A stretch of DNA of 64,000 bases, from assembly GCF_002197845.1 (NCBI RefSeq), contig NZ_NIDE01000017.1, positions 186,001 through 250,000 on the forward strand, in the 5' to 3' direction. The notes beneath the pieces were generated by a model. It made no database searches. It was not told where the DNA came from and saw only the letters and a program-made list of their open reading frames with translations. Below are positions 41,083-49,826 of this stretch, in pieces. Source of the stretch: Fimbriiglobus ruber (GTDB lineage: Bacteria > Planctomycetota > Planctomycetia > Gemmatales > Gemmataceae). Each line of letters begins with the position of its first letter. The first letter of the stretch is position 1. The translations under genes were made by a program, and so were the position numbers.

Positions 41083-42413
41083 TTCGGCGGCAGGAAGCGG
41101 GCGCGGACCTGGAGCCCGATGAAGTCGGCCACCGCTTTCGACGACGGGTCGTCGAGCTTGACCTCGACCTCGACCACGCGGCGGTCGGCGTCTTCGCGGG
41201 GGCCGAGGGCGAACACGGTGTTCTTGGCGATCATTGGGGCGACCTGCTCGGCGGTCACGGTCCCGCGGACGGTCGGCCGCGTGGCCCCTTCCCCGACCCG
41301 CGTGTCGATCTCGACGGCCACCGGCTTGCCGCCGCTCTTGGCCAGCCAGTCGCGGAGCCGCGGCACGTCCGTTTCGTACACCTCGGCGGTAACCGACATG
41401 TGGCTCGTGTCCGCGATCTGGACGACGGGGGTGGTGCTGAGCGTGTCGCCGCCGCGGGACAGGACTTTGACCACCCGGCCGGCGACGGGCGCCCGGACGG
41501 CCGCGTCCGCGATCTTTTGTTCCGCGATCCGCTTGCTCGTCTTCAACGACTCGTCCGGCACCTGGGCGAGCGCCCGCTCGGCTTCGGCCGCGATCGCCTT
41601 CCGCTTGGCGTCGGCCGCCGCGTCCGCCGCCGCCCGCTGGTCGGCCGCCTTCGCCTTCTGAACGCGGGCACCTTCCATCTCGGTCCGCGCCTGCGTGACG
41701 AGCAATTCGGCCCGGCCCAGTTCCATGTCGGAAATGGGTACGCCGTCGGCCTTGATCCGCTTGAGCCGGTTCATTTCCGCGACCGCCTGGGATTCCTGGG
41801 CGGCCGCGGCAGTGTACTTGCCGTCGACCAGCGCGAGTTCGCCATCGGCCTTGGCCCGCTCCTGGGCGACTTCCGCGGTCAGGTCGGCGAGCTTGGCGTC
41901 GCGCGATTTGGCGAGGGCCGCGCGGAGGCTGTCGGCCTCGCGGATCTGGGCGTCGATGGCGGCCGCGCTCAACTGCCGCTCGGGGTCGCCGGACAGGGTC
42001 GCGAGGGTCTGCCCCTTGGTCACGACCGCGCCGAGCCCGACGGTCAGTTCGACGACCCGGTCGCCGGGCGGGCCGAACACGCCGATGACGCCCCCGGACG
42101 GCTGAACGCGGCCGAGGGCATTGATTTCGTCCCCGTGGGCCGCCCCGGTGCCGCCCTGCGTGGGGCCGGTGGTAGTTGGGCCGGTCTGACGGGAATACAA
42201 GGTGTGCGCGACCGCTGCGGCCAGGACCGCGTTCGCAACGAGGCTGATCACGAGGGGCACGGCAATCCGGCCGGGCCGGGTAAACCGGCCGGGGCGGGGG
42301 GGGGATCTGTCGGGCCGTGTCACCGAGGGCTTCCCTCGCGCGGGGGGCAGGCGGTATCGTGAACTCGTCGGGACTCTCACGCTATCGTGATCGGACGCCC
42401 GGCAGTAGTCCAT
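41079..42413 (-). CDS. HlyD-family membrane-fusion adaptor (DevB-like)
   Basis: Up to 444 residues; a GTG at about 42323 (VTRPDRSPPRPGR) is a plausible shorter start since residues before the membrane helix are uncertain. One TM segment (VPLVISLVANAVLAAAVAHTLY), then a biotinyl-lipoyl-like half domain (GVFGPPGDRVVELTVGLGAVVTKGQTLATL), a long coiled coil (about 160-300, Ala/Glu/Lys-rich) and the second half (VRAPVAGRVVKVLSRGGDTLS). It is the periplasmic adaptor of an ABC exporter. It precedes the DevC-like permease with a 4-bp overlap. Confidence 0.86.
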   Translation of the reverse strand: MDYCRASDHDSVRVPTSSRYRLPPARGKPSVTRPDRSPPRPGRFTRPGRIAVPLVISLVANAVLAAAVAHTLYSRQTGPTTTGPTQGGTGAAHGDEINALGRVQPSGGVIGVFGPPGDRVVELTVGLGAVVTKGQTLATLSGDPERQLSAAAIDAQIREADSLRAALAKSRDAKLADLTAEVAQERAKADGELALVDGKYTAAAAQESQAVAEMNRLKRIKADGVPISDMELGRAELLVTQARTEMEGARVQKAKAADQRAAADAAADAKRKAIAAEAERALAQVPDESLKTSKRIAEQKIADAAVRAPVAGRVVKVLSRGGDTLSTTPVVQIADTSHMSVTAEVYETDVPRLRDWLAKSGGKPVAVEIDTRVGEGATRPTVRGTVTAEQVAPMIAKNTVFALGPREDADRRVVEVEVKLDDPSSKAVADFIGLQVRARFLPPK

Positions 42414-42479
42414 GATAAAAGGTCGCGGAAAACGCTCGCGTAGCGGTCCGGCGGCCGGTGCCCATCGGTAGAATTTACC

Positions 42480-43271
42480 ATGCGAGTCCGTGTGGTCGGG
42501 GGCGGGACGGCCGGTGCAACCGGGTTCGCGCTCTCCACATTCGTGATTGACGACGTACTCGCCGTGGACGCCGGCGCGCTCGGGTGGTTCGCCGCCCCGG
42601 ACCGGCAGGCCCTGATTCGCGACGTGTTAATCACCCACGCGCACATCGACCACGTCGCCGGACTCCCGATCTTTCTCGACAACATTTACGGGCTCACGGC
42701 CGAACCGCCGACGGTCCACGGGACGGAAGACGTTCTCGACTCCCTCCGGGTTCACGTCTTCAACAATCACCTGATGCCGGACTTCGTGCGCATGTCGCTC
42801 ACCATGCGGCCGTTCCTGCGGATGCAACCTTTATACCCGGGCGAGGCGGTCCACATCGGCCCGTACCGGATCGTCCCGTTCGCCGTCGATCACGTTGTAG
42901 CGACGACAGCTTACTACATCGAGAGCGGCGAGGCGGCGATGGCGGTGGTAACGGACACGGCCCCGGTCGCCGGGCTCGCGGACTTTCTCACGACCGGGGT
43001 GGCCCGGTTCGGGGCGGACCCGCGACGCCTCCGCGCGGTTTTCCTCGAAGCCTCATTCCCGGACGACTTGGCCGACCTGGCGGGGATCAGCAAGCACCTC
43101 ACAGCCAGTCAATTCCTCGCGATCGCCGGGGAATTCCCGCCGACGGTCGCGGTGTACGCGGTCCACATCAAGCCACGGTTTTTTGACACGGTACGCAAGG
43201 TGATCGAAACGGCCGGGCTGGCTCACGTCCGCGCGGCGGAGCCGGGGGAAGTGATCGACCTCGGCGGATGA
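42480..43271 (+). CDS. Metallo-beta-lactamase-fold hydrolase, class II cyclic nucleotide phosphodiesterase-like
   Basis: 263 residues with the MBL zinc motif THAHIDHVAGLP (HxHxDH, about residues 54-59), VHIGPYRIVPFAVDHVVATTAYYI and downstream VTDTAPVAG and HIKPRF, the arrangement of class II cAMP phosphodiesterases (CpdA-like PDEII of yeast and bacteria). The substrate is not provable; other MBL phosphodiesterases are possible. It diverges from the DevB-like gene, and the short gap between them holds both promoters. The group II intron region begins downstream. Confidence 0.82.
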   Translation: MRVRVVGGGTAGATGFALSTFVIDDVLAVDAGALGWFAAPDRQALIRDVLITHAHIDHVAGLPIFLDNIYGLTAEPPTVHGTEDVLDSLRVHVFNNHLMPDFVRMSLTMRPFLRMQPLYPGEAVHIGPYRIVPFAVDHVVATTAYYIESGEAAMAVVTDTAPVAGLADFLTTGVARFGADPRRLRAVFLEASFPDDLADLAGISKHLTASQFLAIAGEFPPTVAVYAVHIKPRFFDTVRKVIETAGLAHVRAAEPGEVIDLGG

Positions 43272-44798
43272 CGAGTGAGGTCAGCCCCGGTGTCCCCGGC
43301 GATAACAAACCGCACTCACTTTGTACCGGACTGCGACCTTGCGGGCGGATTCTGCGCCCCCCGGCAAACGCTTCCCATCACCAGCATCTGGCTTGATCCG
43401 GTCGCATTCTCTGATGAATGACCCAGGAAACGAGTCGTAATGGATCGGCAATCGCACCACAGCAGCGGGTCCGCGTATCAGACGGCTGGCCCCCCGCACC
43501 GTTTTTTCCAAACGAACCCATTTTGCGCCAGGAAACTTGAGAGAGGGGGAAGCGATGGCGTGAGCATCACGGAAACTTTTCATGGCGACCCTATGGGTAT
43601 CCAATCCCATCCGGCAGAGCGTGGCCCGCAGCCGGAAGCGAGTCTTGCGTGCCGCGGTGGGGCGACCCACACCACGAAGCGTAGACCGCGAGCACTGGGG
43701 CCCGGCGATGGAGCCCCGAAAGGGTTTATGTCGTGGGGAGCCTTCCTCGTATTGGGCCGGGGGGGCCGCGCCAATCCGTCGTCATGGCCAGACGGATCGG
43801 TCCCGCCGGGGTCAGAGACTCGGGCACAGGTGCAACAGGGTGGCTCAGGAACCTGGGAGACCCGGTCGACTCCATCGTGTCAGAAGTTGGCGTGGGGCTG
43901 CCAAACCCGAACGCTCCAGGTCCGCCGGCCGGCGTCGGGCGGGACGGAAGAGACGAACACAGACGTACGCGGTGGTACCGCCAACCGAAGGACAACGAAG
44001 GGCGGCGGGACGGTCGGCCGGGAGTCGGAATGCCCCATAGTACCGTCGAGCCGGGGGAACCCGCCCCACGGGTACCCCGGGGAGGGAAGGGGGCATCTGG
44101 GAACGGACCCGTTGGAGGGAAACATGGCGGAAACATCGAGTTCCGGAACCGTGTCCACGAAACGACAACGGATCGCGGAGCTGGCGAAGCAATCGCCGCA
44201 GATGGGGTTCACCTCCCTGAACCACGACCTCGATCGCGGCTGGCTTTACGAGGCGTTTCTGGCGACACGTCGGGACGGTGCGACGGGCGTGGACGGACGC
44301 GGGTTCGAGGACTTCGCAGCGGACTTGCCGGGCCACCTGCAGTCGCTGGAAGATCGGGCCAAGTCCGGGACGTACCGGGCACCGCCGGTCCGGCGGGTGC
44401 ACATCCCGAAGGGCGGGGGGTCGACGGCGACCCGGCCGCCGGGGATTCCGACGTTCGAAGACAAGGTGCTTCAACGGGCGGTCGTCATGGGGCTGGAGCC
44501 GATTTGCGAGCAGGACTTCTTGGACTGCTCGTACGGTTTCCGCCCGGGGCGATCGACGCACCAGGCGTTAGGGGCGCTCCGGGACCAGTTGATGTCGCTG
44601 GCCGGTGGGTGGGTGGTGGACGTGGACATCCGGTCGTTCTTCGACACGCTGGACCACAGCCATCTGCGGGCGTTGCTGCAGCGACGGGTGCGGGACGGGG
44701 TGCTGCTTCGCCTCATCGGGAAGTGGCTGCGGGCCGGTGTTCTGGACCACGGGTGCGTGACGTACCCGGACGCCGGAACACCGCAGGGCGGTGTGATC

Positions 44799-46802
44799 AC
44801 CCCGCCCACAATGTTGCGAACTCGGTCCGGATCGAGACAATAATCGACCGGGCGCGGCTCCGGCCGGCCCGCGGATCGGACCGGCGTCCGGGTGGGGTGT
44901 GAGCGACCGCGGGCGCGTGTTCCGGGCCGTCCCGGAGGACACCCCATGGACGGTTCCGATCCCCCGACCCGATGTTCGAAGCCGCCCGTCACACGGGCGT
45001 TCGAGGCCACCCGCCTCGCGGACGACGTGCTCTCCGCGGCCGACGACCGACTTCTCGCGGCGACCGGACCCGCCGGCCCGGCGGAACCGGCGTCCCGACC
45101 GAGTGGCCGGCGAACCACCGTGACCGTTCCCACCCCGACAGGAGGTCGAGGCCGATGACCACGTCGCCACTGCGAGCGGCCCTCTACGCCCGCGTCTCGT
45201 CCCCGCAACAGGCCGACGCGGATACCATCGCGAGCCAGGTCGAGGCCCTTCGCGACCGCGTCCGTTCGGACGGCCTGACGCGCGACGACGAGTTCCGCTT
45301 CCTCGACGACGGGCACCGCGGAGCGACGCGGCGGCGGCCGGCCTTGGAGCGGCTCCGCGATCAGGTCGCGTCCGGCGTCGTGGATCGCCTCGACGTCCAC
45401 TCGCCCGACCGGCTGGCCCGGAGCTATGCCTACCAGGTGCTGTTGCTCGAGGAGTTCCGCCGGGGCGGGGTCGAGGTGATGTTCCTGAACCGTCCGATCG
45501 GCCGCCCCCCGGGGGAAGATTTACTCCTCCAAGTGCAGGGGATGATGGCCGCGTACGAGCCGGCCAAGATCGCCGAGCGGAGCCGGCGGGGGAAGCGGCA
45601 GGCCGCCCGGGGTGGGTCCGTGAACGTGCTCAGCGGTGCCCCCTACGGCTACCGTTACGTCGGCAAACTCGCGGGCGGCGGTCGGGCGCGGTTCGAGGTT
45701 CACGACGAGCACGCCGCGGTGGTTCGGCAGATCGTGGCCTGGGTCGGGGTGGACGGGCACTCGATTGGGGACGTGTGCCGACGGTTGCAGGAGCGGAAGG
45801 TACTCAGCCCCAAGGGGAAGGCGTTCTGGGACCGGACGACGGTGTGGGGCATCCTGCGGAACCCGGCGTACGTCGGACGCGCGGAGTTCGGTAAGACCCG
45901 GGTCGGGCCGGCCCGTCCGAAACTCCGCCCGCAGCGGGGCCAACCCGTCCACGGCCGGCGGACCGGATCCACGGATGACGCGCCGGCCGACGAGCGGGTA
46001 CCGATCCCGGTCCCAGCAGTCGTGGGCGAAGCCGTGTTGGCGGCCGTCGCCGAGCAACTGGCCGCGAACCGCACGCGGCGGCGTGAGAGCCGCCGCGGGG
46101 CGCGAGACCTGCGCCAAGGTCGTGTGGGGTGTGGCGGGTGCGGGTCTGCGTTCTATGGGAAGCCGCCGCGCCGCTCGTCCGCGAAGGGCACGACCCGGCA
46201 CTACGCGTACGACGGGTGCATCGGGACGGATGCGTACCGGTTCGGTGGGAAGCGGGTATGCGCGAACAAGCCGTGCCGGACCGACGTGTGGGACCCGGCG
46301 GTGTGGGACGACGTGTGCGCCCTGTTGGCGGACCCGGATCGCGTCCGTCGGGACTACGAGGTGCGACGGCCGCAGAAGCGAGTGAAGGGGGTCCGAGCGA
46401 GTGACCAGGTCGGCCAGTGGATCGCCCAGGTGAAGCGAGGGATCGGGCGGTTGATCGATGCGTACGAGGAGGGGCGACTGGACAAGGCCGAGTTCGAGCC
46501 CCGAGTCCGTGAGGCCAACGCCCGACTGGTGAAGTTGCAGGGGGAGGCCGAGTCGGCGGCCCAGCGGGAGTCGGAGGGCGCCGAAGTGGCGACGGCCATC
46601 GGGCAGTTGGAGGGATTCGCGGAACGCGTGCGGAGTGGACTTCCGTCGGCCGACTGGAATGCTCGGCGGGACATTCTGCGGGCGTTGGTCAAGCGGGTCG
46701 AGGTCGGAACGGGTGCCGTGAAGGTCGTGTACAAGGTGGACCCCCGCCCTTTTGACCACGGCCCCGAGAGGGGCCGTTCGCAACATTGTGGGCGGGGTGC
46801 TC
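44799..46802 (+). mobile_element. 2.0-kb serine-recombinase element with 22-bp perfect inverted ends
   Basis: The inserted segment splits the RT gene at the conserved QGGVI/SPLL motif. Its ends carry perfect 22-bp inverted repeats (44800-44821 against 46776-46797), extendable outward with one mismatch. It encodes a 70-residue ORF and a large serine recombinase in tandem. No longer target duplication is evident: GTGATCA and GTGCTCA flank it with one mismatch, which may be chance. Confidence 0.8.
44946..45158 (+). CDS. 70-residue ORF coupled to the serine recombinase
   Basis: The ATG is preceded by a strong GGAGGACACCCC ribosome-binding site. The stop overlaps the recombinase start by 4 bp (ATGA at 45155-45158), so the two are translated together. 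The middle is helical (ATRLADDVLSAADDRLLAAT) and the tail is Pro/Arg/Thr-rich. It is perhaps a recombination directionality or DNA-binding accessory factor; the sequence gives no proof. Confidence 0.55.
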   Translation: MDGSDPPTRCSKPPVTRAFEATRLADDVLSAADDRLLAATGPAGPAEPASRPSGRRTTVTVPTPTGGRGR

Positions 46803-46909
46803 AGTCCGTTGCTGAGCAACAGTTATCTGAACCCGCTGGGCCACCAGATGGCGGCCCGGGGGTTGGAGATGGTGCGCTATACGGACGACCTCGTGATCCT
46901 CTGCCGTAG
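45155..46909 (+). CDS. Large serine recombinase (resolvase + recombinase + zinc ribbon)
   Basis: 584 residues. The resolvase catalytic domain starts at the N-terminus with the nucleophile Ser in ALYARVSSPQQ (about residue 15) and the conserved Arg region VDRLDVHSPDRLARS; a recombinase domain follows (VWGILRNPAYVGRAEFGKTR), then a zinc ribbon (CGGCGSAFYG with CIGTDAYRFGGKRVCANK) and a coiled coil. The upstream AGGAGG supports the start at 45155. The last 37 codons read through the element's right inverted end into the RT gene, so the true tail probably ends near HCGRG and the final residues are host derived. Confidence 0.9.
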   Translation: MTTSPLRAALYARVSSPQQADADTIASQVEALRDRVRSDGLTRDDEFRFLDDGHRGATRRRPALERLRDQVASGVVDRLDVHSPDRLARSYAYQVLLLEEFRRGGVEVMFLNRPIGRPPGEDLLLQVQGMMAAYEPAKIAERSRRGKRQAARGGSVNVLSGAPYGYRYVGKLAGGGRARFEVHDEHAAVVRQIVAWVGVDGHSIGDVCRRLQERKVLSPKGKAFWDRTTVWGILRNPAYVGRAEFGKTRVGPARPKLRPQRGQPVHGRRTGSTDDAPADERVPIPVPAVVGEAVLAAVAEQLAANRTRRRESRRGARDLRQGRVGCGGCGSAFYGKPPRRSSAKGTTRHYAYDGCIGTDAYRFGGKRVCANKPCRTDVWDPAVWDDVCALLADPDRVRRDYEVRRPQKRVKGVRASDQVGQWIAQVKRGIGRLIDAYEEGRLDKAEFEPRVREANARLVKLQGEAESAAQRESEGAEVATAIGQLEGFAERVRSGLPSADWNARRDILRALVKRVEVGTGAVKVVYKVDPRPFDHGPERGRSQHCGRGAQSVAEQQLSEPAGPPDGGPGVGDGALYGRPRDPLP

Positions 46910-47421
46910 TCAAGCCGAGGCGGAACAGGCACTGGGCGTGGTACGCCAGTGGTGCGACGCCGAAGGTTTGATGCTGCATCCGACCAAGACTCGAATCGTG
47001 GACGTACGGGGGGACGGTTTTGACTTTCTGGGCTACCACTTCGAGACGACGCGGAAGGGCCACTTGACGCGTTGGCCGCGAACGAAGAGCCGGGACAAGC
47101 TCAAGGACACCATCCGCACGAAGACGAAGCGAACGGACGGTCGCGGGTTGCGAGTCCTCCTCGCGAACCTCAACGGTACGTTGCGGGGCTGGTTCGGGTA
47201 CTTCAAGCACAGTTGTCGGACGACATTCACGGTCCTGGACGGATGGATTCGTGGCCGCCTGCGGGCGATCCTGAAGAGACGGGACGGTCGACGGGGACAT
47301 GGCCGTGGGTGGAATCATCAGCGCTGGCCGAATGCGTATTTCACGGAGCGGGGGCTCGACAGCTTGGTAGCGGCCCACGCGAAGGCGTGTCAACCCACTT
47401 GAGGGTAAACCATCAACTGGA

Positions 47422-47454
47422 GAGCCGGATGCGGGAGATCCGCCAGTCCGGTTC
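47422..47454 (+). ncRNA. Group II intron domain V
   Basis: The 33-nt GAGCCGGATGCGGGAGATCC followed by GCCAGTCCGGTTC folds as the conserved domain V hairpin (GAGCCGGAT paired with GTCCGGTTC, with an inner stem). Domain VI-like sequence and the CCTACCCCTAT 3' end follow it. Confidence 0.85.
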
Positions 47455-47540
47455 GGAGGGAGGGGGGACCGGCACAACCGATCCTCCCTACCCCTATCTT
47501 TTCGTTTTTGACACGGCGGCCCCGGTCGAACGGCAGCCAC

Positions 47541-47701
47541 CTGGCGCTCGGCGCGGGTCTCCGACCCCGCCGTTCGGCCCGACCGCAGGTCTCCCCGCCC
47601 GCCGCTCGCCGCACGGAGTACCGACTGGAGGGGCACGCGCGGTGGGACGGGAGACCTGCGGTCGCCGAACGGCGGGGTCGGAGACCCGCGCCGAGCGCCG
47701 G
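47541..47701. repeat. Long near-perfect inverted repeat (about 53-55 bp arms)
   Basis: The left arm 47541-47595 and right arm 47649-47701 are inverted copies with one mismatch and one 2-nt indel, 53 bp apart. The arms contain GGGTCTCCGACCCCGCC, itself partly palindromic. Elements with this core are frequent in planctomycete genomes as I recall them; only one is in this window. It sits about 45 bp after the group II intron 3' end. No supported gene lies in 47498-47922. Confidence 0.75.
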
Positions 47702-47922
47702 TGCGAGGGGCGGTCATTGCGACGGGATGGTTACGCCCTGCCACCTCGTGAGCCAAAGCGGCGATCAAACGCCGGGTTCCAAATCCCGCGTTGTTGCGTT
47801 CAGCAAGAGGACTCTGGCATGGTTCAAAAAAAGCGGCTTTTCGGGTGACACCGAGCCCTCGGCGCGGACCCGTAGCGGTCCTTCTCGCGAAGGTGGGGTG
47901 CGATCCGCTTTGGCCGGTTGGT

Positions 47923-49454
47923 CTACGTCCTGACGAATCGGGTAAAGCCGAGTGATTCGAGCCAATGCGGCTGGGCTTCTCCGCAAAGAACCTCGATCGG
48001 GCTTTTATCCACCCGCTCGTGGTGTTCGCTGCGTGGGAACCGGCGGTGATTGAGGAAGAACTGGAGCAAGGCCAAGTCGTCGTGGCCCAGATGGCAGCGC
48101 AAGAAGAAGTACCCGCGGAGTCGGCTATTCCGGTTCTCGGCCAACGAACTGGCCCGGACCGTCCGTTGGCCGAGCGCTTCCACGGCTTGGGCCAGCGGGT
48201 CGTAGTGCGTCCCGAGCCCACCTCGCAAGGCGGCGTCCCGAGGCCATCGGCGCCGATCCTGGACCGCGAGCGTGCGGACCCCGAACAACTCCCGGATGAT
48301 CTGTGGGTCGAGTTCGAGTGGTTCGGCCAACGCCACGAAGGCGGCAGCGCGTTCGGCCGCAAACGCCAGGAGGTCGTCCCGTTGGCCGCGGAGGTAGCGG
48401 ACCCGTTGGCCCAGGTGAGTTGGGGCGGCGGCGGTCCGGGCGTCGCGTTCGGCGCGGAGGACGTCGTACCGGGCCACGCGCTCGGGATGCGGTGGGCCTG
48501 CCAGACCAAGGACGTCGTGGCGGAGCCCGTGGGCCAACAGGGCGACCTGGTCCGCCTGTTCGATGGCTCGGGCGTCCTCGCGATCTGCCTGGGAGAGTCG
48601 ATGGCTCACGCGGGGATCGACCGGTTGATTTCGGCGGACGCGACCGGCGACCTTTTGCCGCAGGCGATCCGCCGCCGCCATCGCCCGATCGGCCCGATGT
48701 TCCAGGAGCGAAACGACCGCGTGGACGTCCTGCAAGGCGTGGAAGACATCGCTGCGACAGGGAACCGCGGGTAAAGCGGCCGTGCGTCCGGCCCGCAACC
48801 CCCGACCGGCGTCGGCGACGATGGCCGTCGGGGCGAGACCGCGGTCGCGGAGTTCGAGGACCCGAACGGCCCAGGTGTCGGCGTCGCGGTGGTCCTCCAG
48901 GCGGAGCAAGTAGCAGGAGGTGGAGCGGGTGTCGACGCCGACCAGGACGGGTCGACCGTTCTGGACGATCTCGTCGTGGGCACCGATCCGGACCGGGCCG
49001 AGGTTCTCCCGCGCGTTGAGGGCCCGTGCCGGAGCGACCGCCTTCTGGACGAGGTTGTGAACCGTCCCGAGTGAGAGGTCGTAGTCGAGCACGTCCCGGC
49101 AGATCTCAACAACCCCCCGGAGGGGCCATGTCCGATCAGCACCAACGCGAGCGTGAACGGGTGCAGCCAGTGCTTGGTGACCGGCAGGTGGAACAAGACC
49201 GCGTCATCGGCCGGGAGGGGATCAAAGGCGTTCGCCAAGGCGCGGTCCGCGAGGGCTTGTTGCCGGTAGACGAACCGGCGACGGACGTCGTGTTGGTCGG
49301 CCCGATCGGTGATCGGGACGGTTCCGGCGAGGGCCTGGACCGCGATCCGCTGGCGTTGTGCGGGGCTGAGTGTGTGAGCCGGGCCGGCGCCCGGCGCGTG
49401 AGGGTGGGCACGAGCGGACGGGGTGGTAGAAAGACACATGCCTGTTTCGTCCAT
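47923..49454 (-). pseudogene. DDE-type transposase of unassigned family with a frame change at a G6 tract
   Basis: The first frame runs from the ATG at 49452-49454 (LSPAQRQRIAVQALAGTVPI, PVTKHWLHPFTLALVLIGHG) to a run of six G (49113-49118), where a -1 step gives GGVVEICRDVLDYDLSLGTVHNLVQ and continues to the stop at 47923. The main part contains LVGVDTRSTSCYLL, TAIVADAGRGLRAG, DVFHALQDVHAV and a C-terminal SSLAENRNSRLR, compatible with an RNase H-like transposase. It may be a programmed -1 frameshift or a lost G. No terminal repeats were found. The family is unknown to me. Confidence 0.65.
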
Positions 49455-49826
49455 GATACTGGGGCGGTGATAACCACCCGTCTGGGGGAAACAGGCATTT
49501 TTGTTAACATCACCTCAGCCGGAGTGTGACCCGGCTTTGAACCAAGCCGGAAATTCCCTTTCCGATTCGACCCGGAGGCTCTCATGTCCCCGACGACCCC
49601 GTCCACATCGCCTCTCCCCACGTGCGACGAGCGGATCGAAGCCGTGATGACCCAACTGTGGCCCAAGATCGATCAGGTCGTCCGCCAGTTGGTCGAACGA
49701 GCGGTCGATGTTCCCGAGGCCGAGGAGTTCGGGGCCATCGATCTGGAATTCCGGGATGCGGGTCAGGAACTCGTCACCGACGTCCGGCAAGCCAGTCTGG
49801 CGAGCCGGAAAAAAGGGGTACGTGGG

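Larger units (their letters stand above)
44124..47402 (+). pseudogene. ltrA: Group II intron reverse transcriptase/maturase, split by a serine-recombinase element
   Basis: The N-terminal part (44124-44798) carries the RT fingers and palm (RAPPVRRVHIPKG, FEDKVLQRAVV, SYGFRPGRSTHQAL, VVDVDIRSFFDT) and breaks off at GTPQGGVI. The C-terminal part resumes at 46803 with SPLLSN and the catalytic MVRYTDDLVIL (YTDD), then maturase X-domain sequence (GFDFLGYHF, LRGWFGYFKHS) to the stop at 47402. Joining 44798 to 46803 restores a 424-residue protein in frame. The start ATG has GGAGGGAAAC upstream. It is inactive unless the 2004-bp insert is removed. Confidence 0.88.
43600..47497 (+). mobile_element. Group II intron (5' end uncertain) interrupted by a serine-recombinase element
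   Basis: About 500 bp of structured, GC-rich sequence ahead of the reverse transcriptase gene reads like domains I-III of this intron type (purine-rich tract GTACCGCCAACCGAAGGACA, GAGGGAAGGGGGCATC). The RT gene follows in domain IV, domain V is at 47422-47454, and the 3' end CCTACCCCTAT falls near 47497. The 5' GUGYG boundary was not found with certainty; 43600 is approximate. Confidence 0.75.

Noticed and set aside
43281-43670. 129-codon minus-strand frame at the intron 5' side
   Set aside because: Part overlaps intron RNA; no signal peptide or domain.
46689-48509. 606-codon minus-strand frame
   Set aside because: It runs across the RT end, the long inverted repeat and the transposase in the wrong frame; no domain.
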